The position numbers and the translations under genes are program-made. A DNA stretch of 64,000 bases from Massilia eurypsychrophila (GTDB lineage Bacteria; Pseudomonadota; Gammaproteobacteria; Burkholderiales; Burkholderiaceae_D), in the NCBI RefSeq assembly GCF_002760655.1, contig NZ_PDOC01000004.1:186001-250000 (forward strand), given 5' to 3'. Within the stretch, counting starts at the first letter, position 1. The number at the start of each line of letters is the position of its first letter. The notes beneath the pieces are model-generated. The model did not search any database, was not told where the DNA came from, and saw only the letters and a list, made by a program, of their open reading frames with translations. Below are positions 17,504 to 26,020 of the stretch, piece by piece.

Positions 17504-18826
17504 TTATCGGGCGGGCGGGCGCTCGTGCACCAGACGGCCGGCTGAATAGGTGGCGCGGATGGCGCGGTCGTCGCCCAGCAGCGCCAGCGCAAACAACAAC
17601 TCTTCCAGGCTGTCGCAGGCGCCGGTGCGGCGCGCCAGCAGCGGCGTCGCCTGCGGATCGAGCACGACGAAGTCGGCCTCGGCGCCAGGCGCGAAACTGC
17701 CGATCGCCCCTTCCAGGCGCATGCTGCGCGCCGCCCCCAGCGTGGCCAGGTAGAACATGCGCAGCGCCGGCAGGTAGCTGCCTTTCATGCGCGCGACCTT
17801 GTACGCTTCGTTCATCGTGCCGAGCATGCAGAAGTCGGTGCCGGCGCCAACGTCGGACGCCAGCGACAGCGCCACCCCGGCGGCATCGGCGCGCTCGAAG
17901 TCGAACAAACCGCTGCCAAGGAACAGGTTGGAGGTCGGGCACACCGCGACCGCCGCGCCGCTTTCCGCCATGCGGGCGAAATCGCGCTGGTCGCACCAGA
18001 TGCAGTGGCCGAAGACGGCGCGCGGACGCAGCAGGCCGTGGCGGTCGTACACGTCAAGGTAGCTGCGCGCGCCAGGAAACAGCGACTTGACCCACGCGCA
18101 CTCGTCCTCGTTTTCGGACAAATGGGTCTGGATGAAGGTGCCCGGATGGGCGGCCGCCAGTTCGCCGGCCAGCTGCAGCTGCGCCTCGCTCGACGTCGGC
18201 GCGAAGCGCGGCGTGATGGCGTACAGCGCGCGGCCACGCCCGTGCCAGCGGCCGATCAGCTCCTCGCTGTCGCGGGTGCCGCTTTCGGCGGTGTCGGCCA
18301 GGAAGTCGGGACAGTTGCGGTCCATCAGCACTTTGCCGGCCACCATGCGCAAGCCGCGCGCTTCGCTCGCCTCGAAAAACGCATCGACCGATTGCTTGTG
18401 CACGGTGCAGTAGACCATCGCGGTGGTGGTGCCGGCGCGCAGCAGCTCGCCGAGGAAGAAGTCGGCCACCTCGCGCGCGTGCACAGGGTCGGCGAATTTG
18501 CTCTCGGTCGGGAAGGTGTAGCGCTCCAGCCAGGGCAGCAGGCCAGGCGCCGGCGAGGCGATCATGTCGGTCTGCGGGAAATGGACGTGGGTGTCGATGA
18601 AGCCGGGCACGATCAGCTTGCCGCGGTAGTCGATGACGTCGACGCCGGCCGGCAGCGCCGGCGCCAGCTGCGCGTAGTCGCCGGCGGCGTGGATGCGTTC
18701 GCCGTCGACCAGCAACAGGCCGTCCTCATGCCAGGAATAGGCATGATCGGCAAACGCCGGATCGGCGTGGAAATGCAGCAAGCTGGCTCGGTAGGCCCTC
18801 AGGTGTTCAGGTGTTGCTATCGACAT
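17504..18826 (-). CDS. guaD: guanine deaminase
   Basis: A 440-residue amidohydrolase that converts guanine to xanthine. PGFIDTHVHFPQ gives the two N-terminal zinc ligands, THLSENEDE the next His, FGHCIWC the following one, and SDVGAGTDFCMLG the catalytic Asp. The length matches known guanine deaminases. It is the last gene of a minus-strand purine operon: only 28 bp separate it from xdhC, and the product xanthine is the substrate of the xanthine dehydrogenase encoded just upstream. A repeat array follows it in place of a simple terminator. Confidence 0.95.
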   Translation of the reverse strand: MSIATPEHLRAYRASLLHFHADPAFADHAYSWHEDGLLLVDGERIHAAGDYAQLAPALPAGVDVIDYRGKLIVPGFIDTHVHFPQTDMIASPAPGLLPWLERYTFPTESKFADPVHAREVADFFLGELLRAGTTTAMVYCTVHKQSVDAFFEASEARGLRMVAGKVLMDRNCPDFLADTAESGTRDSEELIGRWHGRGRALYAITPRFAPTSSEAQLQLAGELAAAHPGTFIQTHLSENEDECAWVKSLFPGARSYLDVYDRHGLLRPRAVFGHCIWCDQRDFARMAESGAAVAVCPTSNLFLGSGLFDFERADAAGVALSLASDVGAGTDFCMLGTMNEAYKVARMKGSYLPALRMFYLATLGAARSMRLEGAIGSFAPGAEADFVVLDPQATPLLARRTGACDSLEELLFALALLGDDRAIRATYSAGRLVHERPPAR

Positions 18827-18854
18827 CAGTTTCTTTCTGTCTTACTTGTTGCGC

Positions 18855-19856
18855 TCAGCACGAGCCTACCAGCCTAATCGGGGGCGCGCCAGCGCCGGCG
18901 CGGGACGCCGCTTCCCACTGCATCAACAGTTGCGCCGATACCGAGGCGGCAATCACCGCAGGCTCCTTGCTCGTGATTCCAGGCAAGCCGATCGGGCATG
19001 CCATCGCGTCGATGCGGGCAGCATCGACGCCGCGCTCGCGCAGCCGGTGCTCGAACTGCTTGCGCTTGGTGTGGGAGCCGATCAGGCCAAACCAGCCGAC
19101 CGCCGGCCGCGCCAGGATGGCGCAAGCGAGGCGCTGGTCGAGCGCGTGGCTGTGGGTCATGACGAGGTAGCTGGCGCCGTCGGGCGCGCCGGCCACCAGG
19201 TCTTCCGGCGAGTCGGTCGCTTCGACGCACACATTGTCGGGCACCCGCGGCGGGAACATGTCTTCGCGCTCGTCCACCCACGTCACCGTGCACGGCAGGT
19301 GCGCCATCGCGCGCACCACGGCGGCGCCGACGTGGCCGGCGCCGAACAGCATCACGTGCGCGCGCGGCGCGGCCACCTGCGCGACGAGCCAGCGGCGCCC
19401 GTCCTGCTCCTGCATGACGTGGGTACCGCGGCCGCGCGCAAATACCGGCGCGGGCGCGCCGTGCAGCTGGCTGCCGGCGCCGTCGAACAGCGCGCTGTCG
19501 GCGGCGCCGTCAAGCGCGGCCAGGCGCCAGCTGTCGGCGCCGCGGCGCTCGGCCAGCAGCGCAGCCTGGGCCGGCTCGATCAGCTCGAACGCGAGGTGCA
19601 CGACACCGCCGCAGCATTGGCCGAGGCTGGGCCCGAGCGCGAAGCGTTCGACGTGGCGCGGCGGGGCATTGCGCAGCATCGCGCGCGCCGTCTCGATGGC
19701 GCGCAGCTCGAGGTGGCCGCCGCCGATGGTGCCGGCCACCTGCGTGGCAGCGACGAACATGCGCGCGCCTGGCTCGCGAGGGACCGAGCCCTCGGCAATG
19801 GCGACGGTGACCAGCACCGCCGGCGCGCGCGAGGCGATGGCCCATTCGTTCATCAT
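18855..19856 (-). CDS. xdhC: xanthine dehydrogenase accessory protein XdhC
   Basis: A 333-residue protein needed to sulfurate and insert the molybdenum cofactor of xanthine dehydrogenase. The N-terminal XdhC/CoxI domain shows GSVPREPGARM and GTIGGGHLE; the C-terminal Rossmann domain shows MLFGAGHVGAAVV and IGLPGITSKEPAVIAASV. The ATG at 19856 overlaps the xdhB stop (ATGA), so it is the preferred start; a second ATG directly follows. The longer open frame further upstream is out of frame with xdhB and is not coding. Confidence 0.94.
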   Translation of the reverse strand: MMNEWAIASRAPAVLVTVAIAEGSVPREPGARMFVAATQVAGTIGGGHLELRAIETARAMLRNAPPRHVERFALGPSLGQCCGGVVHLAFELIEPAQAALLAERRGADSWRLAALDGAADSALFDGAGSQLHGAPAPVFARGRGTHVMQEQDGRRWLVAQVAAPRAHVMLFGAGHVGAAVVRAMAHLPCTVTWVDEREDMFPPRVPDNVCVEATDSPEDLVAGAPDGASYLVMTHSHALDQRLACAILARPAVGWFGLIGSHTKRKQFEHRLRERGVDAARIDAMACPIGLPGITSKEPAVIAASVSAQLLMQWEAASRAGAGAPPIRLVGSC

Positions 19857-22192
19857 GCGCCTTGCGCCACCGCCGCTTCGACGGCGGCGATGGCGTTGAG
19901 GATTTCTTCGCTGGTGGCCGGCGCGTTCAGCGGCGGGTTGACCTTGTGCCCGCCCACCGACGACACGGCGTCGCGGATCGCGAAGAACACCGAGAACGGC
20001 AGCAGCAGCGGCGGCTCGCCGACAGCCTTGGAGCGGTGGATGCTGTCGGTGGCGTTGCTGTTGTTGTACAGCGCGACGCGGAAATCGTCCGGGCAGTCGG
20101 AGACGCCGGGGATCTTGTAGGTCGACGGTGCATGCGTCATCAGCTTGCCTCCTTCGTTCCACCACAGTTCTTCGGTGGTCATCCAGCCCATGCCCTGGAT
20201 GAAGGCGCCTTCGACCTGGCCAATGTCGATGGCCGGGTTGAGCGAGCGGCCGGCGTCGTACAGCACGTCGGCGCGCAGCAGCTTGAATTCGCCGGTGAGC
20301 GTATCGACCACCACTTCGGACACCGCCGCGCCATAGACGAAGTACGAGAACGGATTGCCGCTCATGGTGACCGGATCCCAGTGCAGGCCCGGGGTGGCGT
20401 AGTAACCGTCGGACCACAGCTGCACGCGCGCCAGGTACGCTTTTTGCACCAGCTCCGGAAAGCGCACCTCGTGGCCATTGACGAACACCATGTCGGCAGC
20501 AAAGCGCACTGCCTCCACGTCCCCTCCATACAGTTTGACCGCGTAGGCGGCCAGGCGTTCACGGATCTGGCGGGCGGCGTCCTGCGCGGCCTTGCCGTTC
20601 AGGTCCGCGCCGGTCGACGCCGCGGTGGCGGAGGTATTGGCCACCTTGCTGGTGTCGGTGGCGGTGGCGCGCACGTGCGCCATGTCGACGCCCAGTTCGT
20701 GCGCCACCACCTGCATCACCTTGGTGTTAATGCCCTGCCCCATTTCGGTGCCGCCGTGGTTGACGAGGATCGAGCCGTCGACGTACACGTGCACCAGCGC
20801 GCCGGCCTGGTTCAGGTGGGTGACGTTGAAGGCGATGCCGAACTTGACCGGCGTGAGCGCCAGGCCTTTCCTCAGCACCGGACTGGCGCGGTTGAAGGCA
20901 GCTACGTCTTCGCGACGGGCGCGGTAGTCGCTGCTCGCTTCCAGTTCGGCCACCAGGGCGCCGATGACGTTGTCGATGACGACCTGGCCATAGGGCGTGA
21001 CGTTGCGGCCTTCGCCGCCGTAGAAATTGAGGCGCCGGATGTCGAGCGGATCGCGGCCGAGGTTGCGGGCGATTTCATCGATGACGTATTCGATCGCAAT
21101 GGCGCCTTGCGGTCCGCCGAAGCCGCGAAACGCGGTGTTCGACTGCGTGTTGGTCTTGCCGCAGGCGGCCAGGATCTCGACGTCGGACAGGTAGTAGGTG
21201 TTGTCGAAGTGGCAGACGGCGCGCGTGGCGACGGGGCCCGACAGGTCGGCCGAGTAGCCGGCGCGGGTGACCATGTCGACACGGGCGGCGGCGATCCTGC
21301 CGTCGCCGTCGTAACCGACTTCGTAGTCGTAATGGAAGCAGTGGCGCTTGCCGGTGACGAGCATGTCGTCGTCGCGGTCGGCGCGCAGCTTGACCGGGCG
21401 CTTCAGCTTGAAGGCGGCGATGGCCGCCGCCGCGCACCACAGCGCGGACTGCGATTCCTTGCCGCCGAAGCCGCCGCCCATGCGCCGGCATTCGACGACG
21501 ATGTTGTGCGAATGCAGTCCCAGCGCGTGGGCGACGACGTGCTGCATTTCGCTCGGGTGCTGGGTCGAGCACAGGACCAGCATGCCCTTGTCTTCCTTCG
21601 GCACGGCGTAGGCGATCTGGCCTTCGAGGTAGAAATGCTCCTGGCCGCCGACATACAGCTCGCCCTTGACCTTGTGCGGCGCCTGCTCGAACGCCTGCCT
21701 GAATTCGCCGCGCGCAAGGCGCATCGGCGGCAGCACGTACGATTGCGCGGCCTTGGCCGCCTGCGGCGTCAGGATGGCGGGCAGCTCTTCGTAGACGATG
21801 TCGGCCAGGCGCGCGGCGCGGCGGGCCTGGTCGTGTGTTTCGGCGACGACGATGAAAATCGGCTGACCGACGTACATGACGACGCCGTCGGCAAAGACCG
21901 GGTCGTCGTGGATGATCGGGCCGCAGTCGTTCAGGCCGGGGATGTCGCCGACGGCGTACACGGCCAGCACGCCGGCGGCGGCGCGCACGCGGGCAAAATC
22001 GGTCGAGACGATGCGCGCATGGGCCTTGCCAGATAGGCCGAGCGCGCCATGCACGGTGCCCTGCAATTCCGGGATGTCGTCGGTGTAGGTGGCCTGGCCG
22101 AGCACGTGCAGCGCGGCCGATTCATGCGCGCGCGGCACGCCGACGGCGCGCCATGCGGCTTCTTTCAGGACGGGGACGCCGGCGTCGTTCAT
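19853..22192 (-). CDS. xdhB: xanthine dehydrogenase, molybdopterin-binding subunit
   Basis: A 779-residue molybdenum-binding large subunit. GQEHFYLEGQ, the GGGFGGKES loop, FRGFGGPQG and the catalytic-glutamate motif VGEPPLLL near the C-terminus are all present, so the enzyme should be active on hypoxanthine and xanthine, giving urate. The start MNDAGVPVLKEA at 22192 overlaps the xdhA stop by 4 bp. It also overlaps xdhC by 4 bp, so the three genes are tightly coupled. Works with the iron-sulfur/FAD subunit in the cytoplasm. Confidence 0.96.
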   Translation of the reverse strand: MNDAGVPVLKEAAWRAVGVPRAHESAALHVLGQATYTDDIPELQGTVHGALGLSGKAHARIVSTDFARVRAAAGVLAVYAVGDIPGLNDCGPIIHDDPVFADGVVMYVGQPIFIVVAETHDQARRAARLADIVYEELPAILTPQAAKAAQSYVLPPMRLARGEFRQAFEQAPHKVKGELYVGGQEHFYLEGQIAYAVPKEDKGMLVLCSTQHPSEMQHVVAHALGLHSHNIVVECRRMGGGFGGKESQSALWCAAAAIAAFKLKRPVKLRADRDDDMLVTGKRHCFHYDYEVGYDGDGRIAAARVDMVTRAGYSADLSGPVATRAVCHFDNTYYLSDVEILAACGKTNTQSNTAFRGFGGPQGAIAIEYVIDEIARNLGRDPLDIRRLNFYGGEGRNVTPYGQVVIDNVIGALVAELEASSDYRARREDVAAFNRASPVLRKGLALTPVKFGIAFNVTHLNQAGALVHVYVDGSILVNHGGTEMGQGINTKVMQVVAHELGVDMAHVRATATDTSKVANTSATAASTGADLNGKAAQDAARQIRERLAAYAVKLYGGDVEAVRFAADMVFVNGHEVRFPELVQKAYLARVQLWSDGYYATPGLHWDPVTMSGNPFSYFVYGAAVSEVVVDTLTGEFKLLRADVLYDAGRSLNPAIDIGQVEGAFIQGMGWMTTEELWWNEGGKLMTHAPSTYKIPGVSDCPDDFRVALYNNSNATDSIHRSKAVGEPPLLLPFSVFFAIRDAVSSVGGHKVNPPLNAPATSEEILNAIAAVEAAVAQGA

Positions 22193-23682
22193 GCCGATGC
22201 TCCTTGAATGCGCCTGGCAAAGGCGTTGACGTCGGCAGGCGCCAGCGGGTTCTCGGTGCGCGTCTCGAACCAGAAGCGGCGCAGCAGGTTTTGCGCGGCC
22301 TTCATGCGGTAGCCGCTGGAGGCGCGCATGTCCGACAGCGGCGCGTAGTCGACGGCCAGCATCGCCATCGCTTCGCGCAGCGTCGCTTCGCTCCACTGGC
22401 GTCCCTGCAGCAGTGCCTCGGTGCGGGCGGCGCGTTGCGGGGTGGCGGCCATGCCGCCGAAGGCGATGCGGGCGTGGGCGACAACGCCGCCGTCGATGCG
22501 AAGCGCAAAAGCGGCGCACACCGCCGAGATGTCCTGGTCGAAGCGCTTGGCCAGCTTGTAGGTGCGGAACTGGACGCCGGCGCGCGGCATCGGCACGCGT
22601 ACCGCCTGGACGAATTCACCGGCCTGCAGGTCCTTCTTCTGGTAGCCGAGATAAAACGCTTCGAGCGGCATGGCGCGCACGCCGGCCGGGCCGCGCAGCA
22701 CCAGTTCGGCGCCGAGCGCGATCAGCCACGGCATCGAGTCGCCGATCGGCGAGCCGTTGGCGACGTTGCCGCCCAAGGTGCCGGCATTGCGGATCGGCAG
22801 CGAGGCGAAGCGCTGCCACATTTCGGACAGCTGATCGGGATAGTGCTTGCAGACGGCGCGGTAGGCGTCTTCCAGCGTGACGCCGGCGCCGATGTCGATG
22901 AAGCCGGCGGCCTCGGTGACCGCCTTGAGCGCATCGACGTGGCCGAGGTAGATGATGTCGCCGATCTCGCGCAGCTGCTTGGTGACCCACAGGCCGATGT
23001 CGGTGGAGCCGGCCAGCAGCAGCGCGGCCGGATGGGCGGCGCGCACCTCTGTCAGTTCGTCCAGCGTGCGCGGGGCGAAGAAGCTGGCGCCGCCGGCGCT
23101 GTAGGTGGCCATGCTGTCGCGGCGCAGTTCGAGCAGCTGGGCGGCGAGCGCTGCGCGGTCGAAGGCGACCGGCGGCAGCTCGCCCATGCGGCGGGCGGCG
23201 TCGATGATCGGGCGGTAGCCGGTGCAACGGCACAGGTTGCCCGAGAGCGCGTCGTCGACCTGGCGGCGGCTCGGCTGCGCATTTTCCTGCATGAGGTCCT
23301 GCTTCAGGTACATGCCCCACAGCGACATGACGAAGCCTGGCGTGCAGAAGCCGCACTGGGAGCCGTGGCATTCGACCATCGCCTGCTGCACCGGGTGCAG
23401 CGCGCCGTCGGGCTGCTGCAGGTCCTCGACCGAGAACAGCGCCTTGCCGTCGAGCGTGGCGGCAAACTGGATGCAGGAATTGACGGCCTTCAGTTCGAGC
23501 GCGCCGTTTTCCAGCGAGCCGATGACGACCGTGCAGGCGCCGCAGTCGCCTTCGGCGCAGCCTTCCTTGGTGCCGGTGCAGTGCAGATCCTCGCGCAAAT
23601 GCTGCAGCACGGTGCGGGTCGGCGCCACGCCGTCGAGCTGGCGAACCTTGCCTTGAAAATAGAAACGAATTGGATCTGACAT
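22189..23682 (-). CDS. xdhA: xanthine dehydrogenase, iron-sulfur/FAD subunit
   Basis: A 497-residue fusion of two [2Fe-2S] domains and an FAD domain. The plant-type cluster is seen in CTGTKEGCAEGDCGACTV and the second cluster in CHGSQCGFCTPG and GNLCRCTGYRPI. The FAD-binding segment follows (LLAGSTDIGLW, NAGTLGGNVANGSPIGD). It passes electrons from the molybdenum subunit to NAD+. It begins the xdhABC-guaD run; puuE ends 76 bp upstream on the same strand, so all five genes may be one operon for purine breakdown. Confidence 0.96.
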   Translation of the reverse strand: MSDPIRFYFQGKVRQLDGVAPTRTVLQHLREDLHCTGTKEGCAEGDCGACTVVIGSLENGALELKAVNSCIQFAATLDGKALFSVEDLQQPDGALHPVQQAMVECHGSQCGFCTPGFVMSLWGMYLKQDLMQENAQPSRRQVDDALSGNLCRCTGYRPIIDAARRMGELPPVAFDRAALAAQLLELRRDSMATYSAGGASFFAPRTLDELTEVRAAHPAALLLAGSTDIGLWVTKQLREIGDIIYLGHVDALKAVTEAAGFIDIGAGVTLEDAYRAVCKHYPDQLSEMWQRFASLPIRNAGTLGGNVANGSPIGDSMPWLIALGAELVLRGPAGVRAMPLEAFYLGYQKKDLQAGEFVQAVRVPMPRAGVQFRTYKLAKRFDQDISAVCAAFALRIDGGVVAHARIAFGGMAATPQRAARTEALLQGRQWSEATLREAMAMLAVDYAPLSDMRASSGYRMKAAQNLLRRFWFETRTENPLAPADVNAFARRIQGASA

Positions 23683-23758
23683 GCTTGCCTCGGTTTTCTC
23701 CCAGCTTGCCAGGTTAACACCGTGGGCCGCACCAACTATACGATATTAATGATGTTGC

Positions 23759-24709
23759 TTATATCGACTCGACAATACTGAACGGATGGGTTGCGCGCCA
23801 GTGATCGGCAATGTCGATGCGGCGCGCGATCCAAACCTGGTCGTGCTGCTGGACGTAATCGAGGAAGCGCGCCAGCGCCGCGGCGCGACCTGGCCGGCCG
23901 ACGATGCGGCAGTGCAGCCCGATCGACAGCATCTTCGGCCGGTTCAGGCCGGCAGGGTCGCCTTCGGCGTACAGCGTGTCGAAGGAGTCTTTCAGGTAGT
24001 CGAAGAACTGGGTGCCGGAATTGAAGCCCTGCATGGCTGCGAAGCGCATGTCGTTGCTGTCGAGCGTGTACGGCACGATCAGTTGCGGCTTGACGCCGGC
24101 GGCGGTTTCCACCTGCTGCCAGAACGGCAGGTCGTCGCCGTAATGGTCGGCATCGTAGGCGAAGCCGCCGTGCTCGACGACCAGCTTGCGCGTGTTGGGC
24201 GAATCGCGCCCGGTGTACCAGCCGCGCGGCGCGGCGCCGGTCAGCTCGCCGATGATCTGCACCGCTTCGGCCATGTGGGCGCGCTCGGTCGCCTCGTCGA
24301 TGTTCTGGTACGAAATCCACTTCAGGCCATGGCAGGCGATCTCGTGGCCGAGCTCGGTGAAGGCGGCCACGGCTTCCGGATGGCGCTTGAGTGCCATGGC
24401 CACGCCAAACACGGTCAGCGGCATGCGGCGCTCTTCGAACAGGCGCAGCACGCGCCACAGGCCGGCGCGCGAACCGTATTCGTACAGCGACTCCATGCTC
24501 ATGTGGCGCATCGGAAACGGGGCCGCGCCGATGATTTCGGACAGGAAGGTTTCCGATGCAGCGTCGCCGTGCAGCACATTGTTTTCGCCGCCCTCCTCGT
24601 AATTGAGGACAAATTGCAGCGCGATGCGCGCCTGCCCCGGCCAAGCCGGATGAGGCGGGTTGCGGCCATAGCCGGCCAGGTCGCGCGGATAGTTGTCGTA
24701 GGTGCTCAT
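23759..24709 (-). CDS. puuE: allantoinase PuuE (polysaccharide-deacetylase fold)
   Basis: A 316-residue metal-independent allantoinase-type protein of the carbohydrate-esterase 4 fold. The opening YPRDLAGYGRNPPHPAWPG, then NYEEGGENNVLHGD, HEIACHGLKW and RGWYTGRDSPNTR are typical of PuuE. It opens allantoin to allantoate, downstream of urate oxidation. The start at 24709 (MSTYDNYPRD) matches family N-termini; no strong ribosome site is visible, and an alternative in-frame ATG lies upstream. It diverges from hiuH, which acts one or two steps earlier in the same pathway. Confidence 0.92.
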   Translation of the reverse strand: MSTYDNYPRDLAGYGRNPPHPAWPGQARIALQFVLNYEEGGENNVLHGDAASETFLSEIIGAAPFPMRHMSMESLYEYGSRAGLWRVLRLFEERRMPLTVFGVAMALKRHPEAVAAFTELGHEIACHGLKWISYQNIDEATERAHMAEAVQIIGELTGAAPRGWYTGRDSPNTRKLVVEHGGFAYDADHYGDDLPFWQQVETAAGVKPQLIVPYTLDSNDMRFAAMQGFNSGTQFFDYLKDSFDTLYAEGDPAGLNRPKMLSIGLHCRIVGRPGRAAALARFLDYVQQHDQVWIARRIDIADHWRATHPFSIVESI

Positions 24710-24813
24710 GGGTGGCTTCGGCAAGGTCAGTATATTTGTCATCATATATTGATCGCAACAGTTGGGGTTATGATCTGCGCGACAGGCCAAACAACGACCG
24801 CATAGGAACCACG

Positions 24814-25167
24814 ATGGGAAAACTTAGTACGCACGTGCTCGACACGACCCAGGGCAAGCCCGGCGCCGGCGTGCGCATCGCGCTGTACGTTGTCGGCGCG
24901 CAGGGGCGCAGCTTGCTCAAGACCGACGTCACCAACGCCGACGGACGCTGCGGCGCGCCGCTGCTGGAGGGTGAGGCCATGCAGCCGGGCCGCTACGAAC
25001 TGGTGTTTGCCGCCGGCGACTATTTCGCCGCCCAGGGCGTGGCGCTGGCGGAGCCGCGCTTCATCGACGAAGTGACGATTGCGTTCGGCATCGCCAGCGC
25101 CGAGCAGAACTACCATGTGCCGCTGGTCGTCACGCCGTGGTCGTATTCGACCTATCGGGGCAGCTAG
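24814..25167 (+). CDS. hiuH: 5-hydroxyisourate hydrolase (transthyretin-like)
   Basis: A 117-residue protein that hydrolyses 5-hydroxyisourate to OHCU. It has the family's N-terminal LSTHVLDTTQGKPG, the central ALYVVG region and the C-terminal YRGS signature, with the catalytic histidine near NYHVPLVVTPW. There is no signal peptide, so it is cytoplasmic. A GGAACC stretch upstream of ATG 24814 can act as a ribosome site. It faces puuE across about 100 bp of AT-rich DNA holding TATAT and ATATA runs, probably the shared control region. No uraD or urate oxidase gene was found in the window. Confidence 0.93.
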   Translation: MGKLSTHVLDTTQGKPGAGVRIALYVVGAQGRSLLKTDVTNADGRCGAPLLEGEAMQPGRYELVFAAGDYFAAQGVALAEPRFIDEVTIAFGIASAEQNYHVPLVVTPWSYSTYRGS

Positions 25168-25238
25168 GCAAGTTCAGCGAACGGGGGCCGGCGCGCAATG
25201 TTTGGTATTCTTGGTGCAGAGAAGCGTCAGGAGAGCAG

Positions 25239-25799
25239 ATGGCCATGCATATCGTTCACTTCATCGGCCCGATCAACCACAGCGCGGTGTGTACTGTCCG
25301 CAACTTGTGCCTGCAGGCGCTGCAAAGCGGGGCCACCGAAATCGAGCTGCACATGTCGACCGAAGGCGGCAACATGACCGCCGGCTTCGCGCTGTACTTC
25401 TTCCTCAAGTCGCTGCCGATTCCCTTGTCCACTCACAACATCGGCAGCGTCGAATCGATCGGCGTCGTCATTTTTCTTGCCGGCGCCAAACGCTACGCCT
25501 GTCCCGGCACCCGCTTCCTGGTGCATCCGCTGCACTGGGGCTTCGGCAACCTCGTCGCGGCCGACCATTCGCGCGTCAGCGAATGGCGAGAATGCCTCGA
25601 CTTCGATGCCGAGCGCTACGCGTCCATCTACGAGGAAGCGACCGCCGGCGCCGGCGAGCCGGACGACATCCGCACCCACCTGTTCGGCAACGCCCGCCTC
25701 TTCGACGCCAACCAGGCGCGGGCGGCCGGCATCACGCATGAAACGCAGCAGACGCGCCTGCCAACGTCGGGCGAAACGTCGCACTGGTGGAACGGCTAG
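25239..25799 (+). CDS. ClpP-like serine protease family protein
   Basis: A 186-residue protein with the ClpP/crotonase fold. The start at 25239 has a good AGGAG six bases upstream. STEGGNMTAGFALY corresponds to the ClpP substrate-binding/oxyanion strand, the Ser in SVESIGVVIFLAGAKR matches the catalytic Ser, and the His in RFLVHPLHWG matches the catalytic His. It lacks a signal peptide, and the C-terminus ends in a short Trp-rich tail. It is shorter and more diverged than housekeeping ClpP and no ATPase partner is nearby, so it may act alone or be inactive. It begins 71 bp after hiuH. Confidence 0.8.
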   Translation: MAMHIVHFIGPINHSAVCTVRNLCLQALQSGATEIELHMSTEGGNMTAGFALYFFLKSLPIPLSTHNIGSVESIGVVIFLAGAKRYACPGTRFLVHPLHWGFGNLVAADHSRVSEWRECLDFDAERYASIYEEATAGAGEPDDIRTHLFGNARLFDANQARAAGITHETQQTRLPTSGETSHWWNG

Positions 25800-25854
25800 G
25801 TCCATTTCACCCTGTTGAGTAAGTGCACGAACGTTCCTTTTACGCCACAAAAAC

Positions 25855-25868
25855 TTGATCGATGTCAA
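25855..25868. promoter_or_regulatory. FNR/Anr-like box TTGATCGATGTCAA
   Basis: TTGAT-N4-GTCAA differs at one base from the FNR consensus TTGAT-N4-ATCAA. It lies about 150 bp upstream of the porin start, in an AT-rich gene-free stretch. The same one-base variant occurs at 36149-36162 upstream of the universal stress protein genes. Oxygen- or energy-dependent control is inferred. Confidence 0.5.
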
Positions 25869-26020
25869 CAATTTCCACCGGGAACGATAAATTGCTTGTG
25901 AAAATTTCGCGCAATTGACTAAAATCAAACCTCAACTTCGCGCAACGGCCCAACAACTGCCGCGGCGTCACTATTCCACCCCAGACATTCCCCTATGTTG
26001 CAAACGCTACAGGCATTCCT

